Origin: Aralia elata
Taxonomy: Eukaryota > Streptophyta > Magnoliopsida > Apiales > Araliaceae
Direction: 5' to 3'
DNA: 64,000 nt
NCBI GenBank assembly: GCA_034770075.1
Contig: CM068379.1
Span: 38,447,130-38,511,129 of the forward strand
In this document: piece by piece, positions 11,396-22,687 of the stretch
Position numbering within the stretch: position 1 is the first letter of the stretch
Layout of the letters: each line of letters begins with the position of its first letter
The notes under the pieces: model-generated
Told to the model about the DNA's origin: nothing
The model's database searches: none
What the model saw: only the letters and a program-made list of their open reading frames with translations
Program-made: the position numbers and the translations under genes

Positions 11396-11880
11396 GGCGC
11401 TACCGTTGAGACTCATGTCCTTAAGATGATCAATCTGATTGAACAACTTGGACAGCTTGGGTTCGTGATGGATGGGGAGTTAAGTCAAGATTTGATCTTG
11501 TAGTCACTCCTGGACACCTTCTCACAAATTGTTGTGAATTTTCACATGAATAAGTTGGACATTAGCTTGCCTGAGCTACTTAACATGTTGAAAACTGCTA
11601 AAGGTCACTTCTCATCCAACAAGAACCAAGTCTTACTAGTAGATGATTCTTCCAAGAAAAGGAAGTGGCCCAAGGTATCTTCTAAAAAGAAGAAGGCTAA
11701 GGGCAAGGCGAAAGGAAAAGATAATAATAAAGCTGATCCAGATAGCAAAGGAATTTGCTACCATTGCAATAAGTCGGGTCACTAGAAGAGGAACTGTAAG
11801 GATTTTCTTGCGGATCAAAAGCAGAAGAAGCTTGGAGAAGCTTCGACTTCCGATCTAGGTTTGTTCATGATTGAAATTAA
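11396..11880 (+). pseudogene. CoB gag, 3' part
   Basis: The visible part aligns with CoC gag and includes VVNFHMNKLDISLPELLNML and a zinc knuckle CYHCNKSGH followed by a stop (11783) where Trp is expected, then the Cys-bearing RNCKDF stretch. A Lys-rich basic stretch (11650-11740) precedes the knuckle. Another stop at about 11502 falls where Gln would be expected. The N-terminal half should lie left of the window beyond TkA. Confidence 0.7.
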
Positions 11881-13241
11881 TTTTTTCTGAAAGTCAAAAT
11901 TCTATTTGGGTATTGGATACCGGTTGTGATTCTCACATATGTAATAATATGCTGGGACTAAGCAGAAGTAGAAAGCTGAACAAGGAAGAAGTCATCCTAT
12001 GAGTGGGAAATGGAGTAAAGGTTACTGCATTAGCTGTAGGAACTTATTGTTTAGCACTACCTTCGGGCAAGTTCATTAGTTTAAATAATTGTTATTATGT
12101 TCCAACACTCATTAGAAACATTATTTCAATTTCTGTATTGGATATGGATGGTTTTGATATTATAATAAAGAACAACAGTTGTTCTATTTATAATAAAAAT
12201 ATTTTATATGGTGTTGGCAATTTACTAAATGGACTTTACATACTTGACTTGCATGAAAATATACTTCAAATTGAACAAACTAAGAAAAAAAAAGATGATG
12301 TTAATTATACCTTTATGTGGCACTGTAGACTCGGTCATATCAATGAAACAAGATTAACCAAGTTGCATAAAGATGGGTTTTTAGAGCTATCTGATTACGA
12401 GTCATATCCAACTTGTGAATCTTGTCTCATGGGTAAAATGACTAAATCTCCTTTTAGTGGAAAAGAAGAAAGAGTTACAGAGTTGGTATCATTGGTACAC
12501 ACAGACGTATGTGGACCTATGACAACGAATGCACGAGGAGGGTATTCTTATTTTATTACTTTCACTGATGATCATTCTAGATTTGGATATGTATATTTAA
12601 TGAAATACAAATCTGAATCGTTTGAAAAGTTCAAAGAATTCAGAAGTGAAGTAGAGAAGCAAACTGGTAAAAGTATTAAAAATTTTCGATCGGATCGAGG
12701 AGGGGAATACTTGACCATTAAGTTTCTTAACTGTCTCAAAGAAAATGGTATAATCTCACAATGGACTCCATGAGGGACGCCATAGTTGAATGGTGTATCT
12801 GAAAGGAGAAATCGAACATTGTTGGACATGGTTCGTTCCATGATGAGTTTTACCGACCTTCCAATATCCTTCTGGGGTTATGCCCTAGAAACGACTGCAT
12901 ATCTACTTAACAAGGTACCTACCAAATCCGTCCCAAAGACCCTATATGAATTATGGATAGGGAGGAAACCAAATCTTAAGTATGTTAAGACTTGGGGTTG
13001 TCTAGATTATATCAAAAGGTTTGAGCATGATAAGCTAAAGACTGGATCCGATAAGTGTAGATTTGTGGGATACCGTAAAGAAACTGTAGGGTATTATTTC
13101 TATCATCCTGCTGATCAAAAGGTGTTTGTAGCGAAACACGCTGCCTTCTTGGAAAAGAAGTTTATCCTTGAAGGGGCCAGTGGAAGTAAGATATATCTTG
13201 AAGAAGTTCAAGAACCACAAAATACTATGGATCAAAGTTAG
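11881..13241 (+). pseudogene. CoB protease, pre-integrase and integrase
   Basis: The protease site reads WVLDTGCDSHICNNM (about 11908-11950) and a stop lies just before 12003. From 12003 the frame is long: the GAG-pre-integrase zinc-binding part is WHCRLGHINETRLTKLHKDG with CESCLMGKMTKSPF. The integrase core has HTDVCGPM (Asp), FRSDRGGEYL (Asp), and NGVSERRNRTLLD (Glu), interrupted by stops near 12771 and 12784. The frame then continues to 13241 with the usual LNKVPTKSVPKTLYELW and KTWGC motifs. This region would process the polyprotein and insert the DNA copy. Confidence 0.85.
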
Positions 13242-14703
13242 GTACCTGACCAAGTGTAAGAACCTAATGTACCACAATCTATTTATAAATCTAGAAGAGT
13301 ACCGAAGATACCTGATAGGTATGGATTCATCATAGAGGATGATGATGAGGTACTCATTATAGGAGATGATGATCCATTGACTTACGAAGAGGCTATGAGT
13401 AGTAAAGACTCAGAGAAATGGCTAGAAGCCATAAAATCTGAGATGGACTCCATGTATGAAAACCAAGTGTGGACTTTGGTTTCACCACCTGAGGGCATTA
13501 AGCCTATTAGGTGCAAATGGGTCTTTAAGAGAAAGAGTGGAACAGACGGCAAGGTAGAGACCTATAAGGCTCGATTGGTTGCAAAAGGTTTCAAACAAAG
13601 ACAAGGAGTTGACTATGATGAAACCTTCTCACTAGTAGCTATGCTCAAGTCCATTCGGATTTTGCTTGCAATTGTAGCTTATTATGACTACGAAATTTAG
13701 CAAATGGACGTGAAAACGGCCTTCCTCAATGGAGAGCTTGAGGAGAATGTATATATAATACAGCTAGAAGGTTTTGTTTTAACGGTTGGAACAAACCAAG
13801 TCTATAAGCTACAACGATCCATTTATGGATTGAAGCAAGCTTCTCAAAGTTGAAACATCCATTTTGATGAGACATCCTATATTTTGGGGATAAAGGTCTA
13901 TAGAGATAGATCTAAAAGGATGCTTGGCTTGACCCAAGGAAATACATTGACTCGATGCTAAAGAAGTTTAGCATGGAAGATTCCAAGAGAAGTCTTATGC
14001 CAATGAGCCATGGAATACATCTCTCTAAAAAACAGGCCCCAAAGACACCTGAGGAGAGAGACCGTATGAGTAAGATTCCTTATGCTTCAGCAATAGGATC
14101 TATCATGTACGGTATGATATGTACTAGACCAGATGTCACTCATGCACTTAGTGTAACAAGTAGATATCAGTCGAATCTAGGAGAAGAGCACTGGAAGGCA
14201 GTGAAAACATCTTAAAGTACTTAAGAAGAACTAAGGATGTATTTATTGTCTACGGTGGGTCTGAATTGAAACTAGAGGGCTATACAGACTCAAGTTTTTA
14301 AACGAACTAATATGACAGTAAATTTGTTTCAGGGTATGTGTTTACCTTAAACGGTGGCGTAGTGAGTTGAAAAAGTTCCTAGCAACAAACAGTTGCTGAT
14401 TTAGTGACAGAGGCGGAGTACATAGCTGTAAGTGAGACTGCAAAGGAAGTTGCTTGGATAAAGAAGTTCATAACTGAACTTGGAGTGGTTCCTAGCATTA
14501 GAGGAGCAGTACCTTTATTCTGTGACAACACCGGAGCTGTTGCACAGGCTAAGGAACTCAGGTCTCATCAGAAATCTAAACACGTGTTGCGGCGGTTTCA
14601 TTTGATTAGAGAGATCATTGAAAGAGGAGATGTCACCCTGGAGCGTGTGGACTCTCAAGACAACATTGCAGATCCATTTACTAAAGTTTTAACACAACAA
14701 TAG
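13242..14703 (+). pseudogene. CoB reverse transcriptase (internally deleted) and RNase H
   Basis: RT starts in the frame at 13377, with motifs KWVFKRKSGTDGKVETYKAR and GVDYDETFS, a stop at 13698, then MDVKTAFLNGELEENVY and YGLKQASQS. After about 13870 the sequence jumps to SYILGIKVYRDRSKRML: the segment that should hold the YVDD catalytic motif, still partly present in CoA (about 330-520), is missing. From 14404 RNase H is open for 99 residues (MTEAEYIAVSETAKEVAWIK, then HIRE-type and ADPFTK motifs). Because of the deletion this RT cannot be active. Confidence 0.8.
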
Positions 14704-14760
14704 TTTGATCGTCACTTAGAGAAGATGGATATTAGATATCATGGCGATTGACTTTAGTGC

Positions 14761-14771
14761 AAGTGGGAGAT
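14761..14771 (+). promoter_or_regulatory. CoB polypurine tract
   Basis: AAGTGGGAGAT lies directly before the LTR start TGAAAG, identical to CoA. Confidence 0.75.
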
Positions 14772-16583
14772 TGAAAGTAATATGCACACAAGCCAATCAT
14801 ATTTGATATGATGTAGCATATACTTTGTAATCTTATTCATTTATTAATAAAAGTATTAAAAGCATTTTACTTTATCTACATAATGCTGTTATATTAAATG
14901 TGATAAACCCATAGTTTTGAGCAATGCTTTTAGAATCATTATGATGATTAGGCTAATGAGATCTAAATTCTTAGATAGCTTAAAACTAAAATCGTTCCTA
15001 ATCGTTGGATTACTAAAAAGGAGATTAGTGAATCTGGATAGATTAGTACATACGTTACTTGCTCTTAGGAAGATGGTGATTGATCTCATAATCATTTGTG
15101 TGGAGACACTAAAGCAAGTATGTAGGTACTTATTAGAGAATAAGTTCACTGAACGTGGCTCGCTAAGGAATACCTAATGGAGTTTTACTCGCCTGTCAAT
15201 AGAAATTCCTCTAGTGATAGTAGTACAAGTGATCCTTGAACTTGAGATCATCATAATATCTTATGTATGATGAGTTATACTTTGACATGTCCCTTAAGAC
15301 CTTTAGGGTATATCAAAGGGTATGATTGGGTATAATAAGTTATCCATGGAGATAGGTGAATGATCAACAAAGAATCTGCCACGTCTAGTAAAAGATATAA
15401 ATGTCCTATGTGATTCGATAAATGACAACTCAGTAGTCCTTGGCCAAGGCAGAATGAATTTAGAAAGGAGTTTCTAATTTGCATTAATTAGAGTTGTGCA
15501 TTTGAGAATCGAAATGCATATAATTAAATAAAATAAGACTTGACAGTAATTCCATGTCTTATATTTAATTGGGACATTATATGGTAGAAGGATTGAATTG
15601 TACGGTAACTATGCACTGAAAGGTTCTTTTGTGATTAATGTTGAAATCCATATTATCTGGAAAGTCGTTGATCGCTAAGGGGCTTACCTTTATTGTAGAA
15701 TAAATATTATTTAATTAAATGAATTAAATAGTTTAATTTATTTATTTAAATAAGATTAGAATTGTTCTAATTGATTTATTCACAACCGGTTTAATATGGA
15801 GAACCTAAAGGGTCACACCGCAAAAGAAAAATATTTGTTTAAGAAGTAAATGACATAATTGTAATAATAAGTTAAGTATATTTAATTTAATCCATGGAGA
15901 TAGAATAAATTAAATAGCTTAATATTTATTATTTAATATTTTGGAAATATTAAATATAAATTAATAAGAGGAGTCTTATTATTATTACTATTATTATTAT
16001 TTAATTCCTAATAGGGATTGAGAATTAATTAATAGAAGTACTCTCTCTCTCTCATGAATTCCTAATTGGATTAGGACCATATTTAATTAAAGGAGTTTAA
16101 TTAGAATAGAAACCCTAATCCTAAATAGTTTAGGGAAGGATTTTTTCTACATCTATAAATAAGAGAAGTCTTATTATAGATTAGTGTTATACACTCTTAC
16201 ATTCGATTGTGGAGAGTACTTGTAATTTCTATAGAGATAGAAACTAGTGTTTTTCCAACACCCATCTTCTTGAACAACTATTCTTCCTTGGTGGATCACC
16301 TCTAGAGGCCAAACACTTGGGTGGCTAACGTTGATCAAGCGAAGGAATTTAGTCAGTGGAATTCAAGGAGAACGCGAAGGAATTGGAGGTGAACTTGTAC
16401 CCAAGAAAGCTTTGATTCACGAGGGTATAATTTTCTATCTCTATCTCTTTCATTAATTGATAATTGAACACAAGGAAAGATCATGGTGATGGTTTGTATG
16501 AAAAATTTTAAAATCCATTTTATCATGCTTCTGCCCTATTTATGTAATTTGATTGCATGCTTGCGTTATATACAAACCTAACA
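14772..16583 (+). repeat. CoB 3' LTR
   Basis: A complete 1812-bp LTR, TGAAAGTAAT to ACCTAACA. It keeps TATAAATA at 16154. A minus-strand 69-residue frame at 15275-15484 has a counterpart in the CoA LTR, but this only reflects shared LTR ancestry. The next bases, TCTTT, belong to TkB pol and are the predicted target-site duplicate. Confidence 0.9.
16154..16161 (+). promoter_or_regulatory. TATA box of CoB LTR
   Basis: TATAAATA at the position equivalent to 2646 and 45963, about 1.38 kb into the LTR. Confidence 0.6.
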
Positions 16584-19500
16584 TCTTTTTCAACCTGAAT
16601 AGGTTCATACTCTATTACATACTTATAGTCTTGTTATATGGTCATAATACCGACACATGGAACACATTATGTATGTGCTTTAACTCCGGAGGTAAGGCTA
16701 TCTCTTAAGCTACCTCTCCTACCCTCTTCAAAACTTCAAAAGGTCCTATAAATCGTGAATTTAACTTTCTTTTCTTTCCAAATCTTATCTTCCCTTTCCA
16801 GGGAGATACTTTCAAAAATATGTAGCTATCTATGTCAAAATCTCGCTTCTGCCGATGTTGATCAACATATATCTTCTATCGGTCTTGAGCTGCTACTAGC
16901 CTCGACCTTATGACTTTGATAATCTATGCAGTCTGCTGAACCAATTGTAGTCCCAGCAGTCGAGATTCCCCTATCTCGTCCCAGTACAGTGGCGTTATGC
17001 ACTTTCTCCCGTACATTGCTTCATACGGCAGCATTCCTATACTCGCGTGATAACTATTATTATACGCAAATTCTATTAGAGGTAGGTGGTCATCCCAATT
17101 CCCTTTAAAATCCATAACACATGCCCTTAGCATGTCTTTTACGGTCTGAATCTTCCTTTCACTCTACCCGTTTGTTTGAGGATGATACGTCGTGCTCAAC
17201 CTCAGTTGCGTTCCCATTTGCTCTTGCAAGCTCCTCTAGAAATTCGGCGTGGAACGCGGATCCCGATCCGAAACAATCGACACTGGCACTTCATGTCTGG
17301 AAATGACCTCCTTAACATATAGTCTAGCTAATTGGTCTAAATTAAACCTAATTCTGATCGGAAAGAAATGTGCCGAGTTAGTCAAACGATCCACTATAAC
17401 CCATATAACGTCGTATCCCTTATACATAACTGGAAGTCCTACCACAAAATCCATCGTGATATGCTCCCATTTTCACTCCAGAATTTCTAATGGTTGTAAC
17501 AACCCGCTTGGTCTCTGATACTCGGCCTTGACATTTTGACAAGTCAGACACCTGTTGACGCATTCCACGACTTCTTTCTTCATGTTTGACTACCAAAAAT
17601 GTTATCGGAGGTCTTGATACATCTTTATACTACCGGGATGAATCGAGAACCTCGAACTATGGGCCTCTTGCAAAATTTCTTCTTTTAATTTCGATACTGT
17701 CGGAACCCAAATTCTTCATTCAAATCTCAATAATCCCACCTTATCGAGTTTAAAGTTACCCTATCCTCCTTCTGTAACTCTCTTTCTTATCTTCTCACAC
17801 TCTTTATCCTGGAGTTGTGCTTTTTTTACTCTATCTAATAATGTTGGACGAGTCTCCATTGTAAACAATTTCTCTCCCGACTCTTTCAAAAACTTCACTT
17901 CTAACTCTATCCTAGCCATCACTGTTATTTGCTCATCTTGAGCCGTTAACATTGATAACTTCTCTCAACCCTTCCTACTTAAAGTGTCGACAACTACATT
18001 CACTTTTTCCAGGTGATATAGAATTTCACAATCATAATCTTTGATCAATTCTAACTACCTCCTCTGCCTCATATTCAGCTTCTTCTGTGTGAAGATATAG
18101 TTTAGACTTTTGTAGTCCGTGTATATTTCACATTTTTCACCATATAAATAGTGCCTCCATATCTTCAAGGCAAACACCACCACTGCTAATTCTAAATCGT
18201 GAGTAGGGTATCCCCTCTCATAATCCTATAACTGTCGTGATACGTACGCAATGACTTTATCATGCTGCATAAGCACACATCCAAGTCCCTTGTGTGACGC
18301 ATCGCTGTAAACTACAAAATCACCTGTATCATCCGATAAGGATAATATCGGTGCCTCACTCAATCTTTTCTTTAGCTCTTAAAAGTTGTCTTCACATTTC
18401 TCTGACTATACAAACTTCACCGACTTCCTCATCAAATTTGTTAGCGGGATAACTATCTTCGAAAAATCTTGGATAAATCTTCGATAGTAGCCTGCTAACC
18501 CTAAGAAACTACATACTTCTATCAGCGTCTTCGACTGCTCCCAATTGATCACCGCCTCCACCTTCCTTGGATTTACGGATATACTATCTTTATCGATCAC
18601 ATGGCCGAAAAATTAAACCCTCACTAGCCAAAATTCACACTTTGAGAATTTTACGTATAACTTCTCCTTCCTTAGTGTTTCCAACACTATCCTTAAATGT
18701 TCAGCATGATCCTCCTGTATCTTAGAATAAACCAAAATATCATCTATGAACATAACTACAAACTTATCTAAATACTGCTTGAATACTCTATTCATTAAAT
18801 CCATAAATGCGGCTGACGCATTCGTGAACCCAAACGACATCACCAAAAACTCGTAATGACCATAACGAGTCCTGAATATCGTCTTAGGTACGTCTTCTCC
18901 TCTCACCTTCAACTCGTGATACCTCATCCTTAAATCTATCTTAAAAAATACTTCGCGCCCTTAAACTGATCAAAAAGATCATCGATCTTGGGCAACGAGT
19001 ACTTATTCCTGATCGTTACTTTGTTCAATTCTGGATAGTCGATACAAAGTCTTAACGATCCGTCCTTCTTCTTCATAAACAACACTGGTGCTCCCCATGG
19101 AGAAACACTCAGTGCGCCATCTTATATTGAGCCTTTAAAACTGGTGTCGTCCCGAACACTACATCTATAACAAACTCGATCTCCCTATCTGACGAAAGAC
19201 CTGATAACTCGTCTAGAAATATGTTTGTGAATTCTTACACGATAGGTATCTATCCTATTTTTGCTCCCACTTGCCAGGTATCAACAACATGACACAGATA
19301 ACCTACGCATCCTTTCCTTAACAGCTTTCCAGCTTGCATCATCGTTAGACAACGAAAATGTCTAGGCGATTTACTACCGTAACCTTAGACTTATTCGAAG
19401 TATGAAGGTTTACGTTTTTCTTCTGGCAATCTATCATTGCCCTGTGGCTAAACAACTAATCCATTCCCAAAATTACATCAAATTCTCCCAATTTAATCGG
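16584..19500 (-). pseudogene. TkB pol (protease end to integrase), degenerate
   Basis: Read on the minus strand from 19500 down: protease end (GEFDVILGMD), RT with SFGFTNASAAFMDLMNRVF and FIDDILVYSK (18613-18927), FLGLAGYYRRFIQDFSKI (18406-18600), RNase H, integrase with MDFVVGLPVMYKGYD (17236-17454) and LRACVMDFKGNWDDHLPLIE (16924-17133), and FHVSVL-type sequence near 16670. Stops and frameshifts are frequent. The RNase H TDxKSL motif keeps Asp here, unlike TkA and TkE. The 3' end with the chromodomain lies beyond CoB, outside the window. Confidence 0.8.
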
Positions 19501-19983
19501 AACTAAATCTACCGACAACTTATGTCCTCTAATTTTGACGCATCTCCATACGGCTTTGCATACTTCTAGGAAAATAGTTCTCGAAGTATAACTCCTTGAA
19601 CCGATCCCACACTATCACTCCTTCTCCAACCCTACTCTAGTTTGCCTCCAACCAAAAGTTGGCTTCTCCTTTTAATATGTATGTAGTAAAAGTGGTCTTT
19701 TGCTCCTCACCTACTCTGGCAATTATAAATGCCATTTCTATCTCCTTTATCCATGACTAAGCCTCTATCGGCTCGCTGGTCCCCTTAAATTCAGAAGGAC
19801 CCACGCTTTTGAAATCCTTAAAACTGGCTACTTGCACAGCTGGAGGATTTACATTTGCTCTGATGGGGTTTCTATTAAAAGCCCTTCTAATATATCTATG
19901 AACTGCTGTATAGGGTTTTCTTGGTCCCTATTCTCATTTTCTAGTTCTTCGGTTCTATACGTTCGTGTACATCTAGGCGGCAT
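19501..19983 (-). pseudogene. TkB gag, truncated by internal deletion
   Basis: The minus-strand start at 19983 reads MPPRCTRTYRTEELENENRD, matching the MPPRRR start of the other Tekay copies. The capsid part runs with stops to about 19565, equivalent to the start of the MFFETYFPTS stretch of TkA, and then jumps directly to protease sequence (RGHKLSVDLVPI). About 0.75 kb holding late capsid, the zinc knuckles and the early protease is missing compared with TkA. Confidence 0.65.
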
Positions 19984-20257
19984 TTTTTGTTAATAATAAA
20001 ATTCGTATTATTATTAACTTATTATTTATCTTCTAACACATTTTTAATTAATGCTAACACATACTCATCACAAAACACATTAAATAAATATTTTATATTA
20101 ATATGCTTCTTACTTACATGTTCATAGCGTACTACTATTTACAAACTACTACATCATATAGCTTCTGTTATATACCTTACCTATCCCTCTATTACTTACA
20201 AAAAGATGGGATTTACAAAAGATATGCCGCTATTTATTCAAATGCTGAGATTCACAT
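19984..20257 (-). other. TkB leader between ORF0 and gag, left part
   Basis: This AT-rich stretch corresponds to the region between ORF0 and gag in TkA (3588-3881) and TkE (56484-56761). No ORF is seen. It is interrupted at 20258 by a solo LTR and resumes at 21773. Confidence 0.5.
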
Positions 20258-21772
20258 TGATGAGTGGGTTTAATACCTATGAATCTTGTATTCTTTACCT
20301 TAAAATATTGCTTATTCTTAGGTGTTTTCATGTTATTTTTTATGTGGATTTGTTTATTTTGTAGGAAAGGCTAAGGAGGGGAAAAAATGTACAATTTTAG
20401 AATCGAAAAGAGATTAAAGCTTAGAGTTGTCATGTTTAAATTTTTAGCTTGCCATTTGAAACCCAATTTCGACCTTGATCCAACCAGAATCTCTGAATTC
20501 TTAAAACATGAAAGTTGTAGATCTACTTCTTAGCTTTTTGGAACATCTTAAATCGTCCCAATTGGAGCTCGGATGAGAGAGTTATGGCTATTTTACCAAT
20601 AGAGGTTAGAGCAAAAAAATGTCTGGCGCGGGCCGCGCCAGATAAACAAGGAAGACGATGCGAGGCATGCCAGAAAAGCAGGTTTTGATGGTATGGCGCG
20701 AGCCACGCCATTTCTAGTGTAAAAACGGTGTGAGGCGCACCGGTCGTGAAGATTTGATGCTGACTTTGACAATTTTGTAGAGAAATTGACTTGGGCAAGG
20801 ATTCTTATTACTCAACGAATTATGGTTATTATGGGGGCTATAAATACATTAGTTCTAACTGGAATTAGAGAGACTTTTAACTGCAAGAATTGGTGATCAC
20901 TAAGGAGACTTGGAGATTGAAGTGGAGAGCAAGAAGAGAAGTCAGATAATGAAGACTAAGGAGATTGAAGATTCTCAAAAGAGTTTTTCTTCTTCTATTT
21001 ATTTTCTTTATTTGTAACTTTGAATGTTCTTATTATTTGAGATGATGGTTTTCATTAGGATTATGAACTAAACTTTTAATTAGGGGTATGGTGGAACCTT
21101 TTGTGATGCTTTAATTTATTCATCCTTATTTTCACTTATTGATCCTGTTTGAGTTGTTTATCATATCTTGTGCTTAATTTATTAATTATGTGGCCAGCAG
21201 TTAATCTGATATCTTAGATGGAATTGAAAAAGGAAATCTACGAATTTGTTTATCATATCGTATGAATTTGTTGATTCTTTCTAAAATAACATAACAGTAT
21301 ATAGGATAAAAATACCTATGTGTCATGCGTAACTTAATTAAGAGTTTGTGTTTAATGAATCTATTTTAAGTGTCTTGCATGAAAATAGCAATATAACTAA
21401 AATATTTCTTTTTATTAATCATTGAAAGATGTTAATGAATAGATAGGCAATCCCAGTTAACAACCCATTAGATTAATAACGTGGAAATAGGGTGAAGAGG
21501 TTATTGTAAAGTAATTAGGGAAATTGTATGCCTAGATTCAACATATTTGGTAATTGATTCTTGTAAGTTTAACTTAATTTCAGTTTTAAATTTTATTATT
21601 TTTAAAAATCAACATTGGTGACCGTTTAAGTGAAATTGAATTGGTAAAAAATTGATAATTAGGATAATTATTAGTACTTGTTCTCCGTGGGGTCGACATT
21701 CTTCTTACTTCTATATTACTTGATTGATCGTGTATACTTGCGTGAATTTGTCATTATATAAATCGGACAACA
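20258..21772 (+). repeat. AtS: solo Athila-type LTR inserted in TkB
   Basis: It starts TGATGAGTGGG and ends TCGGACAACA, matching the LTR ends of AtL (TGATGAGTGTG at 41818; GGACAACA at 43678). TkB sequence lies on both sides and no internal region is present, so it is a solo LTR left by LTR-LTR recombination. CACAT occurs just left (20253-20257) and at the right edge (21771-21775, overlapping the terminal CA), a possible target duplication. It contains a palindromic-unit island at 20624-20742. Confidence 0.75.
20566..20742 (+). other. Conserved motif plus palindromic-unit island in AtS
   Basis: The motif CTCGGATGAGAGAGTTATGG (about 20568-20587) precedes four 17-bp units of the form TGGCGCGRGCCRCGCCA, starting at 20624, 20656, 20694 and 20726 (spacings 32, 38, 32). 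The first and third are close to perfect inverted repeats. Spacers are AT-rich. Confidence 0.65.
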
Positions 21773-22455
21773 CATATACTACATAGATATATATTTGTAT
21801 ATATATAAACATCATCTACTATACTATGCTAGGCCCCTAGCAATGGCGTCGGTGTGCTCTTCGACTGCGATAGCAACCATACGTCCCCGACTAATTGTAT
21901 GGCGAGTCTGTCTTAACTCTTCAGGGTAAAACCACACCCTGTCTTAAACCTGATCCATCGAAGTTGTGTAAGCATAGTTCATCTTGTCGATCTTTCTCTT
22001 ATTTGTCCTCACCTCTTGCTCGAGGTCACGGACCTGATCTTCGCCCCTCTGTCGATCAATAATCTTGTCCTCCCAGTAGGCTTCAACAACCTGCTTCTCC
22101 ATCAGGAAATCCTGCGCTCTATTCTCTGCAGTATGCAGCACAATGTTCAACTTCGTTTTTCTATCCACCAGATGGTGAATCAACACTCCTAGTTGGGTTA
22201 ATGCTTCTTAAATCTCGGGATTTATATATTCATCCATCGATTCCTCCTCAAAAGGTACAGCCTCAAACGCTGCACCATCAGCCACTTCTACTGGCTCCTC
22301 TATGGGTTCTTCCGAATGCTCAGACGAATCCTCATCAAACTGAAGATCCATATCAGGGTCACTCTCAACTGGCACCGCTGCTATGTAGGTGCGGGTGTAG
22401 GTATTAACGTCTCAGTATCCACATGGATAATTCTAACATCCTCTTCACCAGACAT
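21773..22455 (-). pseudogene. TkB extra 5' ORF (ORF0), acidic then coiled-coil
   Basis: The minus-strand start at 22455 reads MSGEEDVRIIHVDTETLI. A stop follows near 22383. Across frame changes, an acidic part (SDPDMDLQFDEDSSEHSEE; 22230-22360) is followed by a Lys/Glu-rich coiled-coil-like part at 21944-22186 (DQVRDLEQEVRTNKRKIDKM). The layout, acidic then coiled-coil ahead of gag, is the same as in TkE although the sequence is diverged. Function unknown. 21773-21840 is AT-rich leader. Confidence 0.55.
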
Positions 22456-22672
22456 CCTACAATCAAATTTAATATATTGATTAGCACATAGCAACAAAGT
22501 ATATTTATTATCACAAATAACAATGTATTTTATGTAACTTTTACTTCTTTCGATGAATTTCTTCAATTCACCTCTTAAAAATTGTATCTGAGTTTATCTG
22601 CTTACTGACTTCTCTAACTTTTCTAAGGTCATATTCCTACGGTATTCCCCCACCTAAGGTTTATAACCTATA

Positions 22673-22684
22673 GCTCTAATACTA
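22673..22684 (-). promoter_or_regulatory. TkB primer binding site
   Basis: On the minus strand TAGTATTAGAGC, just inside the 5' LTR end, corresponds to TGGTATCAGAGC, complementary to the 3' end of initiator Met tRNA, with two changes. TkE has TGGTATCAAAGC at the same place. Confidence 0.65.
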
Positions 22685-22687
22685 ACC

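Larger units (their letters stand above)
11396..16583 (+). mobile_element. CoB: Ty1/copia element, 5' part outside the window
   Basis: The element begins mid-gag, directly after the TkA LTR, and runs through pol to a complete 3' LTR. At 11396 the sequence aligns with CoC gag around 48793, so TkA interrupts CoB gag. At 16584 minus-strand TkB pol begins, so CoB in turn interrupts TkB. The domain order protease, integrase, RT, RNase H is that of copia. Similarity is to Angela/Tork-type elements, judged from motifs only. Confidence 0.8.

Noticed and set aside
15275..15484. 69-residue minus-strand ORF with a like-sized copy at 1773-1982
   Set aside because: Both lie at the same place in homologous LTRs; shared descent explains the match, and the CoC copy does not keep it.
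20523..20798. 91-residue minus-strand ORF in AtS
   Set aside because: It crosses the solo LTR island; no similar frame exists in the AtL LTRs.
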